A stretch of 64,000 bases of DNA, from assembly GCF_008704555.1 (NCBI RefSeq), contig NZ_CP023702.1:868001-932000 (forward strand). Reading direction: 5' to 3'. The notes below the pieces were generated by a model, which saw nothing but the letters and a program-made list of their open reading frames with translations, was not told where the DNA came from and did not search any database. Below, in pieces: positions 53,702-61,389 of this stretch. The stretch is from Streptomyces nitrosporeus (GTDB lineage Bacteria; Actinomycetota; Actinomycetes; Streptomycetales; Streptomycetaceae). Position 1 is the stretch's first letter, and each line of letters opens with the position of its first letter. Both the position numbers and the translations under genes were made by a program.

Positions 53702-55018
53702 CTACAGCACGGCCATGCCCAGGGGGCGGGTACCCACCGGGACCCGCCGCACCTCACCTGTGGTGATGTCGACGACGCTCAGGCCGTCCCAGTGGCCTTC
53801 ACGGGTGAAACCGCCCGAGACGTAGGCGGTGCGGCCGTCGGCCGAGACCACGACGTCCTCGTGTGCGCCGTCGAGGGGGATCACGCGTTCCCCGCCGTCC
53901 GGCTCACGGATCGTCAGGGACGGCCCGTGGTCCTCGGCGGGGTCGATCGGGCCGGTCCCGACGACGTACAGGACTCCGTCGTCCGTGATCGCCGTCCCGT
54001 GCTGGTGGGTGTCGGCCGTCATCCGCTCGACGCGCACCCGTCCGGTGTCCGGATCGACCACCGCGAGGCGTTCGCCCTCGAAGGGGAGGAGAAGAGCGCC
54101 GTCCGAGGGGCGTACCGCCGTGTAGTGCGGTTTGAGCCAGGAGCCGAGGCCCCCTTCCGTGCCGTACGGGGCGACCTCGATGCGGCGGCTTTGCCGGTCC
54201 GCGGTGTCGATCACGGTGACGTCGAAGGAGTCGTGACCGGTCGCGTAGACCTGCCGCCCGTCGGAGGAGACGTCCACGTCGAAGGGCCGGCGGCCGACGG
54301 GCACCGATCCGACCACCCGCCGGCTCCTGGTGTCGATGATCTCCAGCACTCCGTCGGCGCCGGGGACGTTCACCCCCACGTAGACGTGCCTGCCGTCCGG
54401 GGAGAGCGCGATCCCCATGCCCCCTCCCCGGTACTCGCCGTGTGTGACCGGGCCCGTGTCGGTGGTGTAGGCGATCAGCGCGGTGCGCTCGCGGGTCACG
54501 GTGTCCACCGCGGCCACGCCTTCCGCTGTCGCCACCCATGCCGTTCCGTCGTCGCCCAGGGCCACTCCGTACGGTGCCGTGCCGGCCACGACGGACTCCG
54601 GCCGCCCGGCCGCCGCATTCCGCTGTTCCGGGTTCCGTGGGGCGGGATCGACGAAGGTGACGGTGTCCGACCCGAAGTCGGTGACCAGAAGGGAGTCTTG
54701 GACAGCGGAGCTCCCGGTGGCGGCGCCCCGGCCGGTGGTGCCCTGGTCTGCTCCTCCGCTGCCCGGTGCCGGTGACGGGGCCGGGGGCGGTGCGGCAGTG
54801 GCGTCCGGCCGCCCGCCGCTGCCGGCCTCCCGGGGGCCGCCGTCCTGGCCGCACCCCGCCAGGGTCACCGCCAGCACGGAGACCACCAGCAGGGCGGCGC
54901 GCCCGGTCCGCCGTGCCGTGCCGCTGCCCCGGCCGGACCCGCCCGCTCCCCCGGCCCGGGGGCGGGCGGGCCCGGTGGACCTGTCCACGGGGGCGTTCTC
55001 TTCGGGCTCGTGGGGCAT
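53702..55018 (-). CDS. YVTN-type beta-propeller lipoprotein
   Basis: 438 residues from ATG 55018. An unusually long 45-residue Arg/Pro/Gly-rich N-region precedes a membrane segment with lipobox TLAGC. After a Ser/Pro/Gly-rich linker come seven or so YVTN-like blades (for example GMGIALSPDGRHVYVGVNVP, VDVSSDGRQVYATGHDSFDV, VVSADGRTAYVSGGF). Probably an exported, lipid-anchored binding protein; ligand unknown. Twin-arginine export is possible but no clear RRxFLK is present. Confidence 0.85.
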   Translation of the reverse strand: MPHEPEENAPVDRSTGPARPRAGGAGGSGRGSGTARRTGRAALLVVSVLAVTLAGCGQDGGPREAGSGGRPDATAAPPPAPSPAPGSGGADQGTTGRGAATGSSAVQDSLLVTDFGSDTVTFVDPAPRNPEQRNAAAGRPESVVAGTAPYGVALGDDGTAWVATAEGVAAVDTVTRERTALIAYTTDTGPVTHGEYRGGGMGIALSPDGRHVYVGVNVPGADGVLEIIDTRSRRVVGSVPVGRRPFDVDVSSDGRQVYATGHDSFDVTVIDTADRQSRRIEVAPYGTEGGLGSWLKPHYTAVRPSDGALLLPFEGERLAVVDPDTGRVRVERMTADTHQHGTAITDDGVLYVVGTGPIDPAEDHGPSLTIREPDGGERVIPLDGAHEDVVVSADGRTAYVSGGFTREGHWDGLSVVDITTGEVRRVPVGTRPLGMAVL

Positions 55019-55189
55019 ATCGGGCAGCTTCCTGTCGTCCTGGCACCTCGCGCGGGCCGTCCCGTCGCGCCGGGCGGGCCGTACGGTCGCGGGCCGGGCC
55101 CTGCGGGAAGGGCCGGGCGGGGACCGTCGCCCTCCGCGTCCAGCGTCCGGCATCCCGCGCCTGTCGGCATCAGCCGATCGGCCGACCCC

Positions 55190-55230
55190 GGAAAATGCCG
55201 CCCGCTCCCGGTGCAGGGGGGGCGGGCGGC
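55190..55230 (-). terminator. Intrinsic terminator after the GH5 gene
   Basis: On the minus strand, a 9-bp stem (55230-55222 with 55205-55197) is followed by ATTTTCC (55196-55190). One of the few stems here with a T-rich tail. It ends the cellulase transcript. Confidence 0.75.
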
Positions 55231-55271
55231 GCGTTTGCCGCGGTGCGGCAGGAGTGCTTTCCCGTAGGGGA

Positions 55272-55318
55272 TCAGCTGGTCGGGAAGCTGTCTGGGTTCA
55301 GCTGGTCGGGAAGCTGTC
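55272..55318. repeat. 21-bp duplication containing the GH5 stop codon
   Basis: 55272-55292 and 55298-55318 are identical over 21 bases, five bases apart. The gene-proximal copy encodes the last residues DSFPTS and TGA; the distal copy lies just beyond the stop. Confidence 0.9.
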
Positions 55319-56680
55319 GGGAGTGCTGATCCGGCTCTTGAGCAGAGCCCCCGATTCGGTCAGCACACCGCTGCTGCTGTAGTCGCCGCCGCCACAGGTG
55401 CCGGGGCGGAACGCCGCGCTGCCCTCCGGGGCGTCGGAGTAGGTCCAGTTCGCGTAGCCGATCTTCAGCCGGTCGAGCAGGTCCAGCCAGGCCGTGGTGC
55501 TCGCCCGGTCCACCGCTCCGTCGCCGGTGGCGCTCACCGTGCCGAACTCGCTGACGAAGAGCGGCAGCTGCGAGGCCGCGCGGCTCACCGCGGCACGGTA
55601 GTTGTCCTTGTGGCTCGCGGCGTAGAAGTGGAACGCGTACATGATGTTGGTGGCGTTGACGGGGTTGTTGACGATCTCGCTCTCGCTGGAGCCGTCCGAG
55701 ACCCCCAGCGAGGACCAGCCGCGGGTGCCGACGATGACGACGGCGTCCGGGTCGGCGGCGCGGATCACCGGGATGACCTGTTCGGCGTAGTTCTTGATGC
55801 CGCTCCAGCTCACGCCGTTGGGCTCGTTGGCGATCTCGTAGATGACGTTCTTCTTGCCGGCGTTACGGGCGGCGACGGACGCGAAGAACGTCTTCGCACG
55901 GCCGAGGTTGTGGTTCGGGTCGCCCGGCGTCAGGGTGTGGAAGTCGATGATGGAGTACATGCCGCGGGCCTCCGCCATGTCGACGAGGCTGTTCACGCGG
56001 CTGGTGAAGCCGGCCGGGTCGGTCTCGTAACCGTCCTCCTGCACGTACATGGCGACGCGCAGCAGGTCCGACTTCCAGTCCTCGGCCAGCGCGTCCACGG
56101 ACGCGTTGTCGTAGCACTGGCTGAACCACTGGATGCCGTGCGTGCTCATGCCCCGCAGCTGGATGGGGCGGTTGTACTGGTTGCACAGGTTCACACCGCA
56201 GACGTGGAGCTGCCCGTTGACCTCCACGGGGGTGCCGTCGCCCGGCTCGCCCGGGTCGGGCGGTGTGGTCCCGTCGACGGAGCCCGTGCAGGGGACGCCG
56301 TTGAGCGCGAAGGCCGTGGGTGCCGGGTTGGCACCCGTGAAGGAACCCGTCAGTCCCAGGTCGGCCGTCGCGCCGGTGGCCAGCGTGCGGTTCCAGTCGA
56401 CGCCGACGGCGGTGACCGCGGAACCGGACTGCGACCAGGTGGCGTTCCAGCCCTGGACGACCTTCTGTCCCGCGTCCGGCAGGGTGAACGTGAGCTTCCA
56501 CCCGGTGACGGGGTCGCCCAGGTTGGTGACCTTCACTCCGGCCTGGAAGCCGCCCTGCCACTGGCTGGCGACCGTGTAGTCGACCTTGCATCCGGTGGCG
56601 GCCGTCGCCTGGGGGGCGGTCAGGGCCGTGAGGCCCAGGGCCGTCGCGCAGGTCGCCAGCAGAGCCAAAAGGCGTTTCAC
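55298..56680 (-). CDS. Secreted CBM2-GH5 endoglucanase
   Basis: 460 residues from GTG 56680. Signal peptide KRLLALLATCATALGLTALT ending near ATAA. CBM2 comes first (CKVDYTVASQWQGGF to VPC), then a Pro/Gly linker, then a GH5 barrel with acid/base Glu286 (EIANEPNG) and nucleophile Glu378 (FVSEFGT). It cuts internal beta-1,4-glucosidic bonds in cellulose. I chose the GTG because AGGAGG sits six bases before it; that SD lies inside the longer frame from ATG 56695, which has no SD. A CebR box precedes it. Confidence 0.93.
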   Translation of the reverse strand: MKRLLALLATCATALGLTALTAPQATAATGCKVDYTVASQWQGGFQAGVKVTNLGDPVTGWKLTFTLPDAGQKVVQGWNATWSQSGSAVTAVGVDWNRTLATGATADLGLTGSFTGANPAPTAFALNGVPCTGSVDGTTPPDPGEPGDGTPVEVNGQLHVCGVNLCNQYNRPIQLRGMSTHGIQWFSQCYDNASVDALAEDWKSDLLRVAMYVQEDGYETDPAGFTSRVNSLVDMAEARGMYSIIDFHTLTPGDPNHNLGRAKTFFASVAARNAGKKNVIYEIANEPNGVSWSGIKNYAEQVIPVIRAADPDAVVIVGTRGWSSLGVSDGSSESEIVNNPVNATNIMYAFHFYAASHKDNYRAAVSRAASQLPLFVSEFGTVSATGDGAVDRASTTAWLDLLDRLKIGYANWTYSDAPEGSAAFRPGTCGGGDYSSSGVLTESGALLKSRISTPDSFPTS

Positions 56681-56713
56681 AGCATTCCTCCTCATGCGAA
56701 GCGGGAACGGTCC

Positions 56714-56727
56714 GGGGAGCGCTCCCG
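56714..56727. promoter_or_regulatory. CebR/CelR box, GH5 gene
   Basis: GGGGAGCGCTCCCG; the 12-bp core GGGAGCGCTCCC (56715-56726) is perfect, with one G/T mismatch in each flank against TGGGAGCGCTCCCA. It lies 34 bases upstream of the GTG start. Confidence 0.85.
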
Positions 56728-56743
56728 GAAGATGTCGGTCCGG

Positions 56744-56782
56744 GAGCGGCCGGCCCCGCTCACCCGGCGGGGCCGGCCGCTC
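56744..56782 (-). terminator. 16-bp stem after the GH9 gene
   Basis: Arms 56744-56759 and 56767-56782 pair perfectly with loop TCACCCG, four bases past the GH9 stop on the minus strand. It insulates GH9 from the GH5 gene, which has its own operator. Confidence 0.8.
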
Positions 56783-56786
56783 GCCG

Positions 56787-59447
56787 TCATGGGGCCGTGG
56801 TGCAGGACCGGTCGTTCAGCCTGAAGGCCCGCGGGTCGTTCACCAGGCCGGTGGAGTGGCCGTTGAAGCCGAACCGCACCGTTTTGCCGGGGGCGAGAGC
56901 GGCGTTCCAGTCCAGTGCCTCGGCGGTGATCCGGGGGCCGTCCTGCCGGACGTCGGCGCCCCACGGGTCGGTCACCCGCTGCTGGTCGGCGAACGTCCAG
57001 TCGAGCCGCCAGGGTTCGATGGCCCGGTCACCGGTGTTCTTCACCACGACCTGGGTGGTGAAGCCTCCGCCCCAGCGCTGCGTGGTGTAGGTGACCTCGC
57101 ACCGCGGTGCCGCGGCCGCGCCGCTCCCCAGGTCGTCCGCGTAGGACGCGACCCAGGCGAGCGGGGCGTTCCAGTTGATGGTGATCTCGTTCGTGGCCCA
57201 GGACTCGATGTCGTCGATGTAGCACATCGACGGTGCGCAGCCTTGCAGCTTCGCCTGCGCGACCGGGTCCTCGATGGCGCCGTTCGGGCCGCCCGCCAGG
57301 GACCCGGGGGCGGGGTTCGGCAGGGACGGGTCGAGCTGGTTCGCCCAGAAGCGGTGGTGCTGGTTCCGCGAGTCCCGTTCGCCGTACCCGGTGACGTAGG
57401 ACTGGTTGAGCGCGTTGCGGCCCAGCAGGTAGTCCAGCCCGTTCAGGACGGCGTCGCGGTAGACGGTCCTGCCGGTCAGGTCGTGCGCCGTGCCCAGGAC
57501 GACCATGTTGTTGGCGACCTGGCTGTTCGAACCCCACACGTACTGCCCGCCGTCGGGCGCGTACGGAAGGCCGTACGCGGTCCGGGCCGAGTCGGCCGCG
57601 TACCCGTCGGCGGCCTCGGTCACCATGCCCCGTACGGCGGTGAGCTGGTCACCGGACAGCTTGTTCGGCACGGTCGCGAGGTCCAGGGCGCCGAGTCCGG
57701 CGACCGACCCCCAGGACATGCCGCCGCGCGGGAAGACCGCGTCGGTGTCACCGTGCAGCGGGGAGTTCAGGACCTCCTGGCGGTAGGTGTCCTCTCCCGT
57801 GGTGAGGAAGAGTTCCGCCGCCGCCCAGTAGAACTCGTCCCGCACGTCGTTGTCGCTGTAGGCGCCCCCGCCCGTACCGTCCTGGGGGTCGGCGAGGATG
57901 CCCGGGTGGGCCTTGGCCGCCGTCCACGCGGTCCGCGCGGCCTCCCGGCAGCGGGCGGCGAAGTCCGCGTCGTAGACCTGGAAGAGGCGGGCGCACTGCG
58001 CCGCGGTGGCCGCCAGGTTGAGGGTGGCCGCCGTGGTCGGCGGGTGCAGTTCCCTGGGCTGGGGGTCACGGTCGGGCCGGGTCGGCAGTCCCGTCCACTC
58101 CTTGTCGTGCAGCTTGTGGTGGGCCATGCCGGCCAGCGGCTCCCCCGAGGGAACCTGCATCCGCATGAGGAACTCCAGTTCCCAGCGGGCCTCGTCGAGG
58201 ATGTCGGGGGTGGCGTTGCCGTGTTCGGGGAGCCTGAGTCCGCCGTCACCGAGCGGCCCGGCGTCGGCGTTCTCCTCGTACAGGGTCCGCTCGTGGACGG
58301 ACATCAGCTGGGCGACGGATATACCGCCGTTGACGACGTACTTGCCGTGGTCGCCCGCGTCGTACCAGCCGCCCGACGCGTCCAGGCGGTAGTCGCACAC
58401 TCCCGGCTGGCAGGGCACGTCGTTGTCGCCCTGGTTGGGGCTCACCCCCACGTGGCCGGCCGGCCGGGCGTACCGTTCGCCCACGATGTCCGCGTCGATC
58501 TCGATGCCGCTGCGGTTGTGGTAGAAGTACGCGAGCGCGTCGGTGCGCAGTGAGGCGTACAGGTCGTCACCGATGGCGAACGGCTCGCTCCTCTCCCCCG
58601 CGACCGTGACGGTGTAGCCCTCTCCCGGCGTGGTCACCGCGCTGAAGTCGAAGGTGTGCACGTTCTGCCGCGAGGAGGCGTCCACGCCTGCCGGGGTGGT
58701 GGTGCCGTCGGCCAGGCGCGTCCCGTCGGCCGAGTCGAGCGACCAGGGCAGCGGTTCGGTCCCGTCGGTGACGAAGGTGCCGTTCTTGGGGCCGTGGGTG
58801 AGGTATCCGACCTGGTTGACGCGGACGGGGGACCCGGTGTCCGGTACGTACGGCGGTGGCGCGGTCCCGCCGCGCAGCGATACGTCGTCGACGCAGAAGG
58901 TGAGCGCCTCGGCGCTGCCACCGATCTGGAAGGCGAGCTGTGCGGCCTCGTGGCCGGCTTTGGCCGTGAAGGTCTCGGTGACGCGTTCGGCGGTCGTCCC
59001 GACCGGCTGCGCGGTGGAGAGTTCCGTGGTCCAGGGCTCGGTCGCCATCTGCACGTTGGCGCGGATGGTGACCGGTGCGGTGGACGTCGCCGTGTAGCTC
59101 AGGGTGTATCCCTCACCGGCGGTGAGGGGGAGGCTGTTCTGCCCGATGATGGCGTCCCAGGGATTGGCCGTGCCCGCGGGGACGTCGGCGCACAGCCGTC
59201 CGTCCACGACCGTGACGGGGCTGTTGGCCGTCGACCACCAGGGGGCGGTGCCCGCGGAGAAGTCCCCGTTGACGATGACCTCGTAGGGCTCGTCCACAGG
59301 TTCGGCCGCGCCGGCGGGCACGGCGAGGCCGCCGGCCAGCAGCCCGGCGGCGGCCGCCGTGCCCAGTAACGCGCTCATGCGCCCGGAGCGTCCCCGGCGG
59401 CGGGACGTACGGGGCGGGTGGGAGGAAAGAGGTTGATGTCGCGACAC
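56787..59447 (-). CDS. Secreted CBM4/9-Ig-GH9-CBM2 cellulase
   Basis: 886 residues from GTG 59447 (AAGGA, 7 nt). Arg-rich signal peptide ending near VPAGAA; CBM4/9-type sandwich (about 50-200, VIVNGDFSAGTAPWW); Ig-like cellulase N-domain (RVNQVGYLTHGPKNGTFV); GH9 (alpha/alpha)6 barrel with catalytic Asp363/Asp366 in GGWYDAGDHGKY and acid Glu754 in NEITINWNAPL; C-terminal CBM2 (CEVTYTTQRWGGGF to RSCTTAP). Probably a processive endoglucanase or cellobiohydrolase-like enzyme of the E1-type GH9 group. Controlled from the CebR box upstream. Confidence 0.95.
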   Translation of the reverse strand: MSRHQPLSSHPPRTSRRRGRSGRMSALLGTAAAAGLLAGGLAVPAGAAEPVDEPYEVIVNGDFSAGTAPWWSTANSPVTVVDGRLCADVPAGTANPWDAIIGQNSLPLTAGEGYTLSYTATSTAPVTIRANVQMATEPWTTELSTAQPVGTTAERVTETFTAKAGHEAAQLAFQIGGSAEALTFCVDDVSLRGGTAPPPYVPDTGSPVRVNQVGYLTHGPKNGTFVTDGTEPLPWSLDSADGTRLADGTTTPAGVDASSRQNVHTFDFSAVTTPGEGYTVTVAGERSEPFAIGDDLYASLRTDALAYFYHNRSGIEIDADIVGERYARPAGHVGVSPNQGDNDVPCQPGVCDYRLDASGGWYDAGDHGKYVVNGGISVAQLMSVHERTLYEENADAGPLGDGGLRLPEHGNATPDILDEARWELEFLMRMQVPSGEPLAGMAHHKLHDKEWTGLPTRPDRDPQPRELHPPTTAATLNLAATAAQCARLFQVYDADFAARCREAARTAWTAAKAHPGILADPQDGTGGGAYSDNDVRDEFYWAAAELFLTTGEDTYRQEVLNSPLHGDTDAVFPRGGMSWGSVAGLGALDLATVPNKLSGDQLTAVRGMVTEAADGYAADSARTAYGLPYAPDGGQYVWGSNSQVANNMVVLGTAHDLTGRTVYRDAVLNGLDYLLGRNALNQSYVTGYGERDSRNQHHRFWANQLDPSLPNPAPGSLAGGPNGAIEDPVAQAKLQGCAPSMCYIDDIESWATNEITINWNAPLAWVASYADDLGSGAAAAPRCEVTYTTQRWGGGFTTQVVVKNTGDRAIEPWRLDWTFADQQRVTDPWGADVRQDGPRITAEALDWNAALAPGKTVRFGFNGHSTGLVNDPRAFRLNDRSCTTAP

Positions 59448-59525
59448 GCTGAAGTCCTTGGAGGGAGGGGGAAGGTACGCGATGACGGGAGCACCGGCGT
59501 TGTGTCCGGTGGGGCGGAACAGAAA

Positions 59526-59539
59526 TGGGAGCGCTCCCA
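59526..59539. promoter_or_regulatory. CebR/CelR box, GH9 gene
   Basis: TGGGAGCGCTCCCA, a perfect 14-bp palindrome. It directly follows the -10 of the GH9 promoter, so bound repressor would cover the transcription start. Confidence 0.93.
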
Positions 59540-59568
59540 ATCTCGGGGGTCGCGAGTTGTGCCGTCAA
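59539..59568 (-). promoter_or_regulatory. GH9 promoter
   Basis: On the minus strand TTGACG (59568-59563), 18 bases, GAGATT (59544-59539). The -10 abuts the CebR box. Confidence 0.5.
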
Positions 59569-59692
59569 GCGGTCGGACAGGATTCGCCTGCGCCGCCGGG
59601 CCCCCGGCACACGGCCGCCCCCTGCGGCCCGTGAACGGCCTTCCAGGTGGGAGGCGGTGACGCTCCGCGAGAAAACAGTTCCTGACGGTTCA

Positions 59693-59730
59693 TCGAAACA
59701 TTCGATCGAGCACCCGGCGGCCCGTAGGAT
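59693..59730 (+). promoter_or_regulatory. Promoter of the CebR-like gene
   Basis: TTCGAT (59701-59706), 18 bases, TAGGAT (59725-59730). A small dyad TCGAAACATTCGA (59693-59705) overlaps the -35 and may be a regulator site. Confidence 0.4.
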
Positions 59731-59753
59731 CGGGGGCTCTTGGGGGTGGGAGC

Positions 59754-60776
59754 ATGCTGAGACGGAGTTCCGGCACACCGACACTGGAGGAAGTGGCCGC
59801 CCTTGCCGGAGTGGGGCGGGGCACGGTCTCCCGGGTGATCAACAACGCGTCGGGGGTCAAGGCGTCCACACGCCGCGCCGTGCAGCGCGCCATCGACGAA
59901 CTGAACTACGTGCCCAACATGGCCGCACGCTCACTGGCCGGGCGGCGCGCAGGCGCCGTCGCGCTGGTGATGACGAAGACGGACTGGCGGCTGTTCGGGG
60001 AACCGTTCTTCTCGGAGGTCGTACGGGCGGTCGGGGACGCCCTGGCGGAGGCGGACGTGCAGCTGCTGCTCACGCTCGTCCGCACGGACACCGAACGGCG
60101 GCGGCTCGTGGAGTACGTGCGCGGCGGCCGGGTCGACGGGGCGCTGCTGATGTCCGTACGGGCCGGGGACCGGCTGCCGGACATGCTCGCCGAGGCCGGA
60201 CTGCCCACGGTCCTGCTGGGCAGGCGCTCGGGGGACGAGCGGGTGTCCTACGTGGACGCGGACAACGTCGGCGGCGCGCGGGCCGCGGTCGGCCATCTGG
60301 CGGGCGGCGGGCGGAAGGTCATCGCCGCGATCACGGGTCCGTCCGAGATGTACGTCGCCCGGTGCAGGCTCCTCGGTTACCGGAAGGCGCTGGAGGACGC
60401 CGGGCTCGGCGAGGTGTCGTCCCTGGTCGCAGAGGGCGACTTCACCGAGGCCAGCGGCCGACGGGCGATGGCCGGGCTCATCGAGCGGCACCCGGAGATC
60501 GACGCCGTCTTCGCCGCGTCGGACAGCATGGCCGCCGGGGCGCTGGCCGCCCTGCACGCGGCGGGGCGCCGGGTGCCGCAGGACGTGGCGGTGGCCGGCT
60601 TCGACGACTTCGAACTGGCCGGGCAGACCGAGCCGCCCCTGACGACCGTCCGCCAGCCGCTGGAGGAGATCGGCCGGACCATGGTGCGGCTGCTGCTGGA
60701 GGAGATGGACCGGCCGGAGGTGGCCTGGCGCCATGTGATCCTGCGGACGCGGCTGGTGGTGCGCGAGTCGTCCTGA
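59754..60776 (+). CDS. LacI-family cellulose-utilisation regulator (CebR/CelR-like)
   Basis: 340 residues. HTH PTLEEVAALAGVGRGTVSRV and hinge helix YVPNMAARSLAGRRA; effector domain of the LacI type with VSYVDADNVGGARAA and FAASDSMAAGALAAL. The start and several blocks closely resemble CelR of Thermobifida, and four CelR/CebR boxes surround it. It should repress the neighbouring glycoside hydrolases and LPMO until cellobiose is present. No perfect box lies at its own promoter. Confidence 0.92.
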   Translation: MLRRSSGTPTLEEVAALAGVGRGTVSRVINNASGVKASTRRAVQRAIDELNYVPNMAARSLAGRRAGAVALVMTKTDWRLFGEPFFSEVVRAVGDALAEADVQLLLTLVRTDTERRRLVEYVRGGRVDGALLMSVRAGDRLPDMLAEAGLPTVLLGRRSGDERVSYVDADNVGGARAAVGHLAGGGRKVIAAITGPSEMYVARCRLLGYRKALEDAGLGEVSSLVAEGDFTEASGRRAMAGLIERHPEIDAVFAASDSMAAGALAALHAAGRRVPQDVAVAGFDDFELAGQTEPPLTTVRQPLEEIGRTMVRLLLEEMDRPEVAWRHVILRTRLVVRESS

Positions 60777-60803
60777 GGACCGGAGCCTCCCGGGTGAAGG
60801 TTT

Positions 60804-60817
60804 CGGGAGCGCTCCCA
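60804..60817. promoter_or_regulatory. CebR/CelR box downstream of the regulator gene
   Basis: CGGGAGCGCTCCCA, 13 of 14 positions of the palindrome, 28 bases after the regulator stop and 165 bases upstream of the LPMO box. Two sites could allow looping. Confidence 0.85.
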
Positions 60818-60931
60818 AAAAGCGGGTACACCTTGGCGGACCCCTCGGTTCCGGACGCCGCCCCGACTCACCCCGGCTCACCCCGGCTCGCCCCCGCTCC
60901 GGCACCGGTTCGGCGTATTCCGTCCGATGGG

Positions 60932-60961
60932 TTGTCAGGGACACGACGTTGCTTTTACAGT
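60932..60961 (+). promoter_or_regulatory. LPMO promoter
   Basis: TTGTCA (60932-60937), 18 bases, TACAGT (60956-60961). Start expected near 60968, with the CebR box at about +15. Confidence 0.6.
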
Positions 60962-60981
60962 CCCCTCTACGTACCAGCGAG

Positions 60982-60995
60982 TGGGAGCGCTCCCA
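60982..60995. promoter_or_regulatory. CebR/CelR box, LPMO gene
   Basis: TGGGAGCGCTCCCA, perfect. It lies just downstream of the predicted transcription start, where a repressor acts as a roadblock. Confidence 0.93.
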
Positions 60996-61389
60996 GAAAC
61001 AGTGGGCCGACGCTCCCGGTCCCGGACCGCCCCACCCGGTCTTTTCCTCCCGGAGAGGTCCCGCCTGTGAGCGTCACTGCACGTCCCGGGCGCGCGCCCC
61101 GTTCCCCCGGCCCCGACCGGTCCGCCTTCGCCGAGGCCGGGACCGGCGACCACAGCCGTACGGCTGCCCGTACCACGCGATCCACCCGGCTGCCCCCGCC
61201 CCACCCGCCCCGCCGCCGGATCCACCCGGCGCCCGCACCGCCCGCCCGGACCGCACCCGTCCTCCCCGGTCGCCCCCGCCTGTCGGGCGAGGGCCGTCCC
61301 CGGCCGGGCGAGGGCGGCGGCCACCGGGCGGTGGACACAGGAGAGAAACCCGACCGGAAGACAGTCCCCACACAGGCACAGGAGACACC
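60996..61389 (+). other. Long C-rich leader of the LPMO gene
   Basis: About 390 bases with no supported gene. It is strongly C-rich and G-poor between about 61175 and 61290, on the coding strand, which is a composition expected of a Rho-utilisation region. A GTG at 61068 with GAGG upstream opens a Pro/Arg-rich frame that overlaps the LPMO signal peptide; I do not accept it. Confidence 0.35.
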
